Shown here: piece by piece, positions 55,927 through 64,000 of the stretch
How positions within the stretch are numbered: the stretch's first letter is position 1
Layout of the letters: each line of letters opens with the position of its first letter
Assembly (NCBI GenBank): GCA_050296515.1
Contig: JBNKRJ010000133.1
Location: forward strand, 62,001 to 126,000
Direction of reading: 5' to 3'
From: NBLH01 sp050296515
Lineage (GTDB): Bacteria; Bacteroidota; Bacteroidia; Bacteroidales; NBLH01
DNA length: 64,000 nt
The notes under the pieces: generated by a model
Database searches by the model: none
Seen by the model: only the letters and a program-made list of their open reading frames with translations
What the model was told of the DNA's origin: nothing
Program-made: the position numbers and the translations under genes

Positions 55927-57258
55927 TCATAAGTCTGGGTCTAACAACTTAAAAACCTCTTCGTTCTTGAGAATAATAAGCCCCAATCGTTCGTCTGAAA
56001 GGCCTTCTTTTATTTTGTAGTTAAAGTAAGGCTTTCCTTCTTCAACTTTGGAATCAAAGCATAAAAAGCGAACAGCATCAAGTTGTTTAATTTCATTTCC
56101 TAATTCAAGTAAATGAGAGGAAAGGATGAAAAAACCGGACCTCCATTTAACCAATTCGTTGATTATCAATAAAGAACCGTCAAATGCATCTTTTACATTT
56201 GTGCCTTTAAATAGTTCGTCGAAGATTACAAATGCTTTTTTACTGTTTCGCAAAGCTCTTGCTGCATCCTTTACCCGCTTTACTTCACTATAAAAATAAC
56301 TGTATCCTTTAGGTAGATTATCTGATACATTTAAACTTGTAAAAAGTTGCTCGAATAAACTCAGTTTCATTGATTTTGCAGGGACTCCCATTCCTAAATG
56401 AGCCAGAAAAACAGCAATGCCACAGGCTTTTAAAAAAGTAGTTTTGCCTGCCATGTTTGGTCCTGTTAAGAATATAAAGTTCTTATTTTCAATGCCACCA
56501 ATATTGTTAGCAACAGGTTTGTTCAAAAACAAATGGTACAATTCTTCAATTTCAAATCGAGCCAGATCGTCTTCTATAAATTCCGGAAAGTTCAGGTTGT
56601 ATTTTTTACAAGCTTTTGCTTTCGAAATCAAAACATCAAGATTGTATACCAGATCAAAAAGTTTTAATATCTCATCCTTATTAGTTTCTCTAAAAACTTT
56701 ATCAAAATACAAAAGCTTAACAGAAGCAACTGATTTTATAGAGGTTATCTTTAATGCCTCATGAATAGTTTCTATTTCAAGTACATCATTTATTTGCTTA
56801 AAAATAGTATCTAAATAGTTTGGAAGTTCTTCTCCTGCATGATCATCGTAAAACTGCGCAACTTTCTTCAGAAAACCAATCACATATTTGGTTCCTGAAA
56901 CAAAAGTTTCTTTAAAGTCTTTGTAATGAAAACGGTAAGAAATACTCTCAAAAAATCGTCCTACGGCATTTTTGCTAATTGAAGGCTTCGATTTAGAAAA
57001 AAAATAAACATCCAGTAAATCCATTAGCTTGTCATCAACCGGAAGTTCCCATCTTTTTAAATCGGATAAAATGAACCCAATTCCTTCCTGTGTATCCCTT
57101 ATTTCTGCTGTGGTGTTAAACGGATGCCTGAAATTTTGCTTCAGTTTATATTCACCTCCAGGCGTAGAAGTCAAATTAAGTAATTCAAAAATACTTAATC
57201 CATGCCCCTCGGTCTCTAATAATTCAAGTTCCTTTAATGTTTGTAAATCAATTTTCAT
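55927..57258 (-). CDS. MutS-family ATPase lacking the mismatch-recognition domain
   Basis: This 443-aa protein has helical core/clamp-like regions (about 1-220) and a C-terminal ABC ATPase with P-loop LTGPNMAGKTTFLKA. A YSYFYSEVKRVKDA segment, the Walker B FVIFDELFKGTN and the switch SSHLLEL follow. The N-terminal mismatch-binding domain of MutS is absent, and no Smr nuclease domain of MutS2 is seen. It therefore belongs to the short MutS-related proteins whose DNA substrate is not established. It lies 27 nt downstream of the DUF1289 gene on the same strand. Confidence 0.88.
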   Translation of the reverse strand: MKIDLQTLKELELLETEGHGLSIFELLNLTSTPGGEYKLKQNFRHPFNTTAEIRDTQEGIGFILSDLKRWELPVDDKLMDLLDVYFFSKSKPSISKNAVGRFFESISYRFHYKDFKETFVSGTKYVIGFLKKVAQFYDDHAGEELPNYLDTIFKQINDVLEIETIHEALKITSIKSVASVKLLYFDKVFRETNKDEILKLFDLVYNLDVLISKAKACKKYNLNFPEFIEDDLARFEIEELYHLFLNKPVANNIGGIENKNFIFLTGPNMAGKTTFLKACGIAVFLAHLGMGVPAKSMKLSLFEQLFTSLNVSDNLPKGYSYFYSEVKRVKDAARALRNSKKAFVIFDELFKGTNVKDAFDGSLLIINELVKWRSGFFILSSHLLELGNEIKQLDAVRFLCFDSKVEEGKPYFNYKIKEGLSDERLGLIILKNEEVFKLLDPDL

Positions 57259-57285
57259 TTCAAAAGCTGAATACTCTTATCTCAT

Positions 57286-57489
57286 TTAAAAAGTATATCT
57301 TTTTTTTGCATAAGGATTTCCACCACGTTTTATAATCTTATCATAAACTTCCAGCTTTTCCTCGTCAGTATAATCAGCCCACTTCGAAACTTCTTCTCTC
57401 GTCCTGTAGCATCCCATACAAATGGATTCATGATCGTATTTGCAGATCAACCTGCAAGGGTTTTTTATCTTTTTTTCAGATGTATTCAT
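57286..57489 (-). CDS. DUF1289 small Fe-S/zinc-like protein
   Basis: This is a 67-aa protein from the ATG at 57489; an upstream frame extends to 57561 but is unlike the family. It has the typical DUF1289 pattern NPCRLICKYDHESICMGCYRT: four cysteines that could bind a metal, then a Trp and a basic tail (REEVSKWADYT). The biochemical role of the family is not known to me. It precedes the MutS-like ATPase and may be co-transcribed with it. Confidence 0.85.
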   Translation of the reverse strand: MNTSEKKIKNPCRLICKYDHESICMGCYRTREEVSKWADYTDEEKLEVYDKIIKRGGNPYAKKRYTF

Positions 57490-57596
57490 TAATAAATGTT
57501 TTTGCAAAGGTATAAGATATAATTTACTCAAAAAATCGACATATCCCCAGATAAACCTCACTTCTAATTTATAACGATTTTAAGCAATAAAATGTA

Positions 57597-57604
57597 TATT
57601 TTTG
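57597..57604 (+). promoter_or_regulatory. Putative Rrf2-gene promoter -7 element
   Basis: TATTTTTG matches TAnnTTTG and lies 25 nt before the Rrf2 start. A GATATC palindrome follows immediately and could be an autoregulatory site. No clear TTG box. Confidence 0.4.
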
Positions 57605-57629
57605 ATATCGAAATCGAGTAACAGATAGT

Positions 57630-58034
57630 ATGTCTAAAATTGTAAATCTTTCTGAAGCTGCATCTATTGCTATACATGGTATGATATTGGTTTTAAAATC
57701 AGATAAACCTCTGAATGTCATACAAATAGCTGAAAGAATAAGTAGCTCGAAACACCATGTATCAAAGATAATGCAGCAACTTGTAAAACATGGCTATTTA
57801 GGCTCGATAAGGGGACCATCTGGTGGTTTTTTTCTGAAAAAAGATCCATCAGAAATTACTTTTCTGGATATTTACGAGATTATTGAAGGCAAACTAGTTG
57901 TTACAAAATGTGCAATGGAAAAACCGGTTTGTACTTTTGAGAAATGCCTCCTTGAGAATATTGTAAAAAAAATGACATGTGACTTTATAAACTCTTTGAA
58001 GGCAAAAAAGTTGAGTGACTTTACAATTATATAA
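57630..58034 (+). CDS. Rrf2-family transcription regulator with a Cys triad
   Basis: This 134-aa winged-helix repressor-type protein has the recognition helix region SSSKHHVSKIMQQLVKHGYLGS and the wing RGPSGGFFLKK. Three cysteines (Cys94, Cys101, Cys106, spacing x6 and x4) lie where IscR/NsrR-type members bind an Fe-S cluster. It is therefore a candidate redox or nitric-oxide sensor. Neighbouring genes do not reveal the regulon. It is a single gene with its own promoter-like element. Confidence 0.9.
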   Translation: MSKIVNLSEAASIAIHGMILVLKSDKPLNVIQIAERISSSKHHVSKIMQQLVKHGYLGSIRGPSGGFFLKKDPSEITFLDIYEIIEGKLVVTKCAMEKPVCTFEKCLLENIVKKMTCDFINSLKAKKLSDFTII

Positions 58035-58076
58035 ATCTTAAAAATCTATTGAGGTCTGTAGTTAATTGCATATTAA

Positions 58077-58484
58077 TTTCACTTGTTTAAATTTTAGTTA
58101 AGTAATTGATATTTATTCACTTTTTTTAAATTATATGGAGTTCATGAGCTTGCTTCGCAAGGTTAAACATATTCTTTTGTAGAGCGATTATTCGCTTCGC
58201 TCATGAAATCACTTCGTTAAGTTAAGTTTCTTTATAAATCCCTCTATGAGGGTTTCACTTGTTTAAACTTTAGTTAAGTTGTTGAAATTTATTCACTTTT
58301 CTTAAATTATATGGAGTTCATGAGCTTGCTTCGCAAGGTTAAACATATTCTTTTGTAAAGCGATTATTCGCTTCACTCATGAGATCACTTCGTTAAGTTA
58401 AATTTCTATATAAACCCGAAGGGCTCAGCGTAAGCTAATCCCTCTGCGCCTCCGCTAAAGCTTCAGCGGCACGCGGAATGAGGG
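58077..58484 (+). repeat. Tandem direct repeat, 176-bp period
   Basis: Unit 1 (58077-58252) and unit 2 (58253-58484) begin with the same TTTCACTTGTTTAA and stay highly similar for about 150 bp. Both include a GAGCTTGCTTCGCAAGG block and the CGATTATTCGCTTC block. Unit 2 contains about 56 extra bp with a CCGCTAAAGCTTCAGCGG palindrome. A third TTTCA start at 58485 marks the boundary with the transposase remnant. No gene is encoded. It fills the 420-nt gap after the Rrf2 gene. Confidence 0.85.
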
Positions 58485-58973
58485 TTTCATCTGAGATACT
58501 TTCTCTGCAGCAACCATCCTCCAGACCAAGTTGTTAAAAATATTACCTTTCATTTGCAAGCGATTGATACGATAGCAGAATTCAGTGAGATACCTGTTAA
58601 TATTGAAGTTGCTAACCCGGGAATAGGTTGTCCTAATCCACTACTTTATCTGGTGTACCATGGTATGCAGGGCCCTGAAATACATGCCCCATAACTTTCC
58701 GACTTGCTCAATATCATATTCTTGCATTAAGGGGCGGTAACCTTCCCAGCAATCGGTGGTAATAGTAGCAGTGGTTGAGATATGCCTTGTAAATATTTTT
58801 TTCAACTCGTTAGAAGAAAAATTTTCTATTTTCAGTGCGCACATCCTCATAACTATTTCTTGGTCAGCAAGTTCAACAGCACATACAACCTTTTTATTCT
58901 TAGAATCATAGCTACAGCCTACTTTACCCGTTCCTCCTATGACAAACTCGCCAACATGCACATTTCCATCTAA
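58455..58973 (-). pseudogene. Decayed IS1595/ISXO2-type transposase remnant
   Basis: Reading the minus strand from about 58973, the frame gives DGNVHVGEFVIGG, then ITTDCWEGYRPLMQEY and ALHTMVHQIK, all ISXO2-like DDE transposase landmarks. An in-frame TAG at 58641-58643 interrupts it. Past the stop the same frame continues WIRTTYSRVSNFNINRYLTE and FCYRINR, the C-terminal hallmark, to a stop at 58455. The first catalytic Asp (normally VHVDEF) reads Gly (VHVGEF). The N-terminal ~100 residues are missing: a stop lies at 58992-58994. It is therefore inactive. It is the only recognisable transposase in the window. Confidence 0.85.
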
Positions 58974-58980
58974 CGAATGG

Positions 58981-59070
58981 TTGCCGCCCGATTACATTGC
59001 TTCACGTTTGGGATACTACTTTAATGTGAACAAAAATAGTCTTCCAAAATTTGAAGATAACTTTAAGTAA
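58981..59070 (+). pseudogene. 3'-end fragment of a gene truncated by the IS remnant
   Basis: The plus-strand frame from 58981 encodes about 29 residues (PPDYIASRLGYYFNVNKN...) and ends in TAA at 59068-59070. The stop is followed 26 nt later by a terminator-like hairpin (59097-59118). The left end runs straight into the IS remnant. This looks like the tail of a barrel or surface protein whose 5' part was lost. The identity of the parent is unknown. Confidence 0.4.
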
Positions 59071-59090
59071 AATAAAAAAAATTTTGTACC

Positions 59091-59126
59091 CAAAAAGACA
59101 ACAGGTAAACTTGTTGTCCTCTTTTT
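59091..59126 (+). terminator. Terminator-like hairpin
   Basis: A 7-bp stem GACAACA/TGTTGTC (59097-59103 with 59112-59118) is followed by CTCTTTTT. It lies downstream of the truncated gene tail ending at 59070. Confidence 0.65.
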
Positions 59127-59251
59127 GCTATTGAGAGCAATTCTTCAATGATTTTTCAGAAAATTGCAACAAATATGAAGCAGATTGTCCCAGATTTAAT
59201 TTTATGTTTGTCGGCTTGATAAAAAAACCTCAATTTTGTGTAATTTTTAGA

Positions 59252-62200
59252 ATGAAACAAAACATTTTCTTAATCCTACTTACTTTTTCATGTATCACCT
59301 GGGGCTGGTCGCAAGAAGCAAGCCTGGCGTATAATATGAATACCAAACCCAGCCCTGCCAGCTCGGGACCTACTAATTTTACTGTTTACAATGGCAAACT
59401 GTATTTCATCGCTTTTGACCCTGTTCATGGCAGAGAACTAAGGGTACATGACGGAACCGGAACAAAATTGGTAAAAGATATTTACGAAGGTTATAAAGAT
59501 GCGGATATCAGCGAATTAACTGTCTGCAACGGGAAACTCTATTTTGTTGCCAACGACAAAGAACATGGCAAGGAACTATGGGTGCACAACGGAACTGAAA
59601 CAAAACTAGCATTTGATTTTTATGAGGGACGACAAAGCTCAAACCCGGTTACACTTGTTGCTGTTGGCAACAAACTTATTTTCTCTGCCCGCGATGGCAA
59701 GCCGGGTGAAAAAGTCTGGATATACGATGGGGTAACCCCTCCGGAGTTTCTTGTTGATTTATGGCCCGACAGAGAGGCCGACTACTTTGAAGAATTATAT
59801 TATACCAGATTTGACGTTTCAAGCCTCAACTACAATTTATTACTTGTTTTACCAACCAAGAAATATGGTTCGGAACTTGTTACCTATAATATCCACACCA
59901 AAGAATACTCCTATCACGATATTAGAAAAGGCGAGGAAGGGTCGTCGCCTTCAATACTCCGAAGGTTAAACAATAAAGTCTACTTTGCTGCTGATGACGG
60001 CATACATGGCCGCATTTTGTGGTATTATGATGGAAAAGAAGTTAAAATGACCAATGATTTGTTTCCTGGCAGCGACGAACGAATCAATGATATGAAAATA
60101 ATTGGTGATAACCTGTTCATCAGGGTATCAAAAGACAAAAAAGAGTACATTTTTAAACTGAACAACGAAACCAACATTGCCGAACAGATAAAAGATTTAT
60201 ACGGCACCGATATTTATTTTAGCGATGCCGCTACCTATTGGAAAAACAATTTTTATTTTCTTAAAGAAGGCAACAATCGCGAATATATTATGTTTAAAAC
60301 AGATGGAAAATCTACACCTGTACCTGTCTGTTACAAGGATACGATGGCCCTAAATATAGCTGCCTATCCCACAGCAATAGAATACAATCAAAAGCTCTAT
60401 TTTTCGGCAAACGATAAAAAAACTGGCTTTGAACTTTGGGCTATTGATAACGACAAACCCAAACTTATGGCAGATATAAATACTGCCGATGAACCAACTT
60501 TGGTCTACAATATGTTCAAAATAAACAGCGAATTGTTTATTCGCTCAAGCCAAGACAATACCATTGTTTTATACAAATACAATGGCAAAAATGCTCCGCA
60601 AATAGTTGTAAACAAATCCAATGGAAAACCCATTACTAATCCTTACAGCTTTGTTTTACAAAATGAAAAGATGTTTTTTTTGAATAGCGTTGAAGAAACC
60701 AAAAACATCTGGGTTTATGAGCCGGGTAAAGGTGCCCGCGAACTAAACGAATGGACATCTGGACACAAAACAACACCCATTTATGAAATATATAGTAAAA
60801 ATGACCTGTTCCTTGTTGAAACCAGCGATACAATCAACGAAGAACCATTCTGGAGGTATTGGAAACTGAATCCATCTGGTAACTTTAGCGAAATTATTTT
60901 GCCCATAAGGGAAAATTGGGACTATAATTTAAAAAACACCACCAAATGGAACAACAAATATTACTTCTTTCATTCAACAACAGAAAAGGAAAAACCTTCA
61001 CTTTGGGTTTATGATGGAGAAAAGGAAAACAAACAACTTGCAACCATTACAAATTCGATAATCCCAATTAAGCAAAAACCTGTTCTATTTAAAAACACAC
61101 TGGTATTTACTGCAATAGACAGTTTAAATAATTGTTTATTATGCACCTATGATTCTATTGGTGGGATAAAAAAACAAGCCATCCCATCCAAAACAAAAGG
61201 TGCAATAATAGAGGCGTTAACTGTTTTTAACAACGAGCTTTATTTTTATACTTGTACCAGTCCTTATGCCAAAAGCAATGCCCACAATACTATTTTATGG
61301 AAATGTGACGGGAAGAATCCCCCTTTCATCCTTAAAGAAATAAAAGACAAACAGAATTCAATAGGGCATTTAGGAATAGCAGTATTTAACAACGAGCTCT
61401 TTTTTGGCGCCTATTTATCTGACTATACAAAGCAAGCCTTTAAATACAATATAAATGGAGAAATTGAAAAACTTGAATTTCCTGATTTTAACTTTGAAAA
61501 TGCCTTTATTTTAAAAAACAAACTCTTCTTTATAGGTAGCAATAAAAACAATTGGAGTATACTGTGGCAATACAATGGAAAAGATAAACCCATTCCATTT
61601 TCAAAAATGTTTAAAGAATCTTCGGTATTGACCATTGAAAAGTTTCAGGTATTTAAAGACAAATTGATATTTAGTTCATACAACAGAAACGGAATATCAA
61701 ATAACAGTCTTTGGGAATTTGATGGAGAAAGCCCCCCTGTGCAACTAACAAAAAAATATCCCGGATTCAATGCAACAAAAATTGATTTTTTAGACACCCT
61801 GAACAATAAACTTTATTTTGTTGTCAACAAAGAATTCAGCGACTACGAATTATGGCAATACGATGGCAAAACCACCCCCCGATTAATTACCTCTTTGATT
61901 GGTGAAATAAATGAGCCAATATTGGATATTGCATCCGTGGCCAACAAATTGTTTATTAGTACAAAGAGTGGTTGGTGGTATTACGATGGTAAATCTTCAG
62001 TTAATAAAGCCGAAACCTATCTTGATTTAAGTATGGATTTTATTAAAAGCATTTCGTTACCCTTTAATGGGAAATATTACGGTGCCCCTTTTGATAGTGA
62101 ATATGGAAAAGAACTAATAGAATTTGACTCATTAAATACCCCTAAGCTATTAATGGATATTAACCCAGGTTACGGAAGTGGTTTTGTAGGCCCTGCTGTA

Positions 62201-62848
62201 GCGATTGGCGATAAAATTTGCTTTTTGGCCAATGACAGAAAACACGATGAAGAAATTTGGGTATATGATGGTAAAAAAGCACCTTACCTGCTAAAGGACA
62301 TTATTACCGGCTATGACAAATACCGCTACCATATTAAAAAACTCACCCCACTAAAGAACAAATTGTATTTTGTGGCAGGTAATTCGCAATATGGTGAAGA
62401 AGTGTGGATTTGGGATGGAAAAACAGAACCACATGTATTGGCCGATCTAAACCCTGGAAATGGAAGTTCAGAACCCGATGAGCTTTTTGTGCACAACAAC
62501 AAACTCTATTTCACTGCTAATGATGGCACCCATGGAGTAGAATTATGGGAATACAATGGTATGGGCACACCCAAACTTCTTGACATTAACAAAATTCAGT
62601 ACGATAGCAATCCCTCATCATTTTTCTCGTATAAAAATTATCTTTTCTTTTCAGCTGATGATGGTTTACATGGTGAAGAACCGTGGATGTATGACGGAAT
62701 CAACCCTCCAAAAATGATAAAAGACATCTACAAAGGCAAAGAAAGCTCCTATCCTGATAATTTTTCTGAATTAAGCGGCATCCTTTACTTTTTTGCCGAT
62801 GACGGCATTCATGGTCAAGAATTATGGAAATTTCCGATAAAACAATAG
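59252..62848 (+). CDS. Exported ELWxxDGT-repeat protein
   Basis: This ~1198-aa exported protein starts at the ATG at 59252 (MKQNIFLILLTFSCITWGWSQ gives a clean signal peptide); an ATG at 59204 adds 16 unlike residues. It consists of about 50-residue beta-propeller-like repeats with the core NKLYFxANDxxHGxELWxYDG. The sharpest copies lie near the start and in the last 350 residues. Repeats in the centre are more diverged. It ends GQELWKFPIKQ with no T9SS sorting domain, so it is probably periplasmic or outer-membrane associated. The function is unknown. The TonB-C gene follows by 28 nt, likely as an operon. Confidence 0.85.
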   Translation: MKQNIFLILLTFSCITWGWSQEASLAYNMNTKPSPASSGPTNFTVYNGKLYFIAFDPVHGRELRVHDGTGTKLVKDIYEGYKDADISELTVCNGKLYFVANDKEHGKELWVHNGTETKLAFDFYEGRQSSNPVTLVAVGNKLIFSARDGKPGEKVWIYDGVTPPEFLVDLWPDREADYFEELYYTRFDVSSLNYNLLLVLPTKKYGSELVTYNIHTKEYSYHDIRKGEEGSSPSILRRLNNKVYFAADDGIHGRILWYYDGKEVKMTNDLFPGSDERINDMKIIGDNLFIRVSKDKKEYIFKLNNETNIAEQIKDLYGTDIYFSDAATYWKNNFYFLKEGNNREYIMFKTDGKSTPVPVCYKDTMALNIAAYPTAIEYNQKLYFSANDKKTGFELWAIDNDKPKLMADINTADEPTLVYNMFKINSELFIRSSQDNTIVLYKYNGKNAPQIVVNKSNGKPITNPYSFVLQNEKMFFLNSVEETKNIWVYEPGKGARELNEWTSGHKTTPIYEIYSKNDLFLVETSDTINEEPFWRYWKLNPSGNFSEIILPIRENWDYNLKNTTKWNNKYYFFHSTTEKEKPSLWVYDGEKENKQLATITNSIIPIKQKPVLFKNTLVFTAIDSLNNCLLCTYDSIGGIKKQAIPSKTKGAIIEALTVFNNELYFYTCTSPYAKSNAHNTILWKCDGKNPPFILKEIKDKQNSIGHLGIAVFNNELFFGAYLSDYTKQAFKYNINGEIEKLEFPDFNFENAFILKNKLFFIGSNKNNWSILWQYNGKDKPIPFSKMFKESSVLTIEKFQVFKDKLIFSSYNRNGISNNSLWEFDGESPPVQLTKKYPGFNATKIDFLDTLNNKLYFVVNKEFSDYELWQYDGKTTPRLITSLIGEINEPILDIASVANKLFISTKSGWWYYDGKSSVNKAETYLDLSMDFIKSISLPFNGKYYGAPFDSEYGKELIEFDSLNTPKLLMDINPGYGSGFVGPAVAIGDKICFLANDRKHDEEIWVYDGKKAPYLLKDIITGYDKYRYHIKKLTPLKNKLYFVAGNSQYGEEVWIWDGKTEPHVLADLNPGNGSSEPDELFVHNNKLYFTANDGTHGVELWEYNGMGTPKLLDINKIQYDSNPSSFFSYKNYLFFSADDGLHGEEPWMYDGINPPKMIKDIYKGKESSYPDNFSELSGILYFFADDGIHGQELWKFPIKQ

Positions 62849-62876
62849 CAGTAGTAACCTTGTAATTTATTTTAGA

Positions 62877-63329
62877 ATGAAAACAATTTTAGTTATTTCT
62901 ATTTCATTGTTAATCTGTCAGCTTGTAAATGCCCAGAACAATGGCGATATTATTGAAGAAACATTAGAAATAGAAACCACCGACAATGAAGAAAGTGTAG
63001 AAACAAATAAAGAGGTATTCATCATTGTTGAAGAAATGCCAAAATTTCAAGGCCAAAGCTGGACCACATTTATCAAATACATCAACGAACACATAAAATA
63101 TCCCGAAGAAGCTGCCGACACCGAACTATCAGGGCAGGTTTATGTTCAGTTTGTAGTTGACAGTCTGGGAAAAGCCAAAAATATCGAAATTTTGCGGGGT
63201 GCCGGACAGTTTTTTGACCAAGAAACCATCAGAATAATAAAATCATCGCCCCAATGGGAGCCTGGGAAACAACGAGGTAAGGCGGTCAACGTACGATTGG
63301 TCTTTTCAGTTTATTTCAATAATAATTAG
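62877..63329 (+). CDS. Exported TonB C-terminal domain protein
   Basis: This 150-aa protein has a cleavable signal peptide (about 1-19, VNAQ) in place of the usual TonB membrane anchor. An acidic linker (about 20-50) leads to a TonB_C fold (about 60-148: YPEEAADTELSGQVYVQFVVDSLGKAKNIEILRG...). No proline-rich spacer is present, so it cannot span the periplasm as true TonB does. Such soluble TonB-C modules are common in Bacteroidota and may be partner-binding accessories. It is in operon with the ELWxxDGT protein. Confidence 0.88.
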   Translation: MKTILVISISLLICQLVNAQNNGDIIEETLEIETTDNEESVETNKEVFIIVEEMPKFQGQSWTTFIKYINEHIKYPEEAADTELSGQVYVQFVVDSLGKAKNIEILRGAGQFFDQETIRIIKSSPQWEPGKQRGKAVNVRLVFSVYFNNN

Positions 63330-63579
63330 CTCTTTAAGTATACCTGCTAAAAATCAATCATTAAGATCAAGGTCTTTGGGTCATTAGTAAAGAATTTAGG
63401 GACCAACGATCTGTTTATCAATGAATACATCTTTACTAAACAACAATAGATTAAAAGAGAAAGGAAAGAATTTTTAAATGATCCAGTAAAATCTCTTTTT
63501 ATACAGGCTATGATTTTGTTTTATTTTGTATCTTAACAGCTAAGTAATTTATAGTTTTATAGTATAATATCACTTTGGT

Positions 63580-63942
63580 ATGGATAGCAAAGACAAAGAA
63601 AAAATCGAAAAAATAAAAGCAGATCGAAAAGCGGCTCACCAATACTACACCGACAATTCTGAGGTGTACCGCAGTTTTGTGGAAATGGAATTAAAAACCT
63701 ACCAGGATGGTGCCTTAAGTAAAAAACACAAAGAATTAATTGCCATTGGCATTTCTGTGCAGATAAATTGTGAATCATGTCTGGAATGGCACATTAAACA
63801 AGCTGTGCATGCAGGAGCGAGTCGTGAAGAGGTAATTGAGGCCATTGAGGTTGGAATGGAAATGGGTGGTGGGCCTGCCACAGTAGCCAGCAGGTTTGCA
63901 ATGCAAGTACTTGAATATTACATAATTAATCGCAATAAATGA
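63580..63942 (+). CDS. Carboxymuconolactone decarboxylase/AhpD-like protein
   Basis: This 120-aa all-helical protein has the AhpD-type redox motif CESCLEWHIKQA (Cys-x-x-Cys followed by His). The preceding segment LSKKHKELIAIGISVQINC and the later GASREEVIEAIEVGMEMGGGPA are diagnostic of the CMD/AhpD superfamily. It probably acts as a peroxidase-coupled thiol reductant or related enzyme and not as a true decarboxylase. The 250-nt spacer upstream shows no gene. Confidence 0.92.
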   Translation: MDSKDKEKIEKIKADRKAAHQYYTDNSEVYRSFVEMELKTYQDGALSKKHKELIAIGISVQINCESCLEWHIKQAVHAGASREEVIEAIEVGMEMGGGPATVASRFAMQVLEYYIINRNK

Positions 63943-64000
63943 TTGATTGGATAAATTTGAGAGCATTATAGAGGAGAATCTCAAACCAGTCTAAATCAAT

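Noticed and set aside
58077..58484. CRISPR array
   Set aside because: Only two long units (176 bp period) with no short repeat-spacer pattern and no cas genes.
58782..58973. 63-aa plus-strand open frame
   Set aside because: Antisense to the clear transposase remnant; no independent support.

Overview
The window looks like a chromosomal segment of a gliding or T9SS-bearing Bacteroidota bacterium, AT-rich at roughly one third G+C by eye. The evidence is a full-length SprA (2495 aa) in the ruvA-sprA-gcvH order typical of this phylum, a secreted LRR protein with a type IX sorting tail, a signal-peptide TonB-C protein, an S46 dipeptidyl-peptidase, a FISUMP domain, and TAnnTTTG-type promoter elements in place of strong Shine-Dalgarno sites. 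I cannot place it to genus. No rRNA, tRNA or CRISPR array was seen.

Layout. 0-9.7 kb: secreted LRR protein, small exported protein, M24B aminopeptidase, S9 lipoprotein peptidase, DUF2721 membrane protein, two unknown proteins and an SDR epimerase. 9.9-13.5 kb: envelope polysaccharide genes (WecA/TagO-like transferase, WcaF-like acetyltransferase, GT2) with a formimidoylglutamase between them. 13.5-22.3 kb (minus strand): ruvA, sprA, gcvH. 22.6-40.3 kb (plus strand): a large chemosensory locus with REC, REC-PAS-histidine kinase, REC-PAS, CheY, CheA, a tiny CheW-like fragment, two receptors, CheW, an OprB-like porin, a second CheW, a third receptor, a catalytic-domain-only CheR, an MBL-fold protein and a bacteriohemerythrin. 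No CheB and no flagellar genes are in view. The neighbouring SprA makes gliding a plausible output.

40.3-45.9 kb is the most unusual part. It holds an ECF-like sigma factor, a TPR membrane protein that looks like an anti-sigma or transducer, a membrane-anchored TPR-CHAT protease with an intact His/Cys dyad, and a 57-aa peptide with a double-glycine leader. The sigma gene and the peptide gene are each preceded by an identical 15-bp element (AGGGGGTAACATTTT). This looks like a self-contained regulatory, protease and peptide module.

46-57.6 kb: mgsA, S46 peptidase, a small HTH protein, a cupin, a second and larger TPR-CHAT protein in operon with an atypical Mur ligase, a zinc-knuckle-repeat FISUMP protein, a MutS-type ATPase and DUF1289. 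57.6-64 kb: an Rrf2 regulator, 176-bp tandem repeats beside a decayed IS1595/ISXO2 transposase that abuts the tail of another gene, an ELWxxDGT-repeat exported protein, a TonB-C protein and an AhpD-like protein. Three copies of a ~110-bp palindromic MITE-like element are scattered at 4.1, 41.5 and 55.0 kb.
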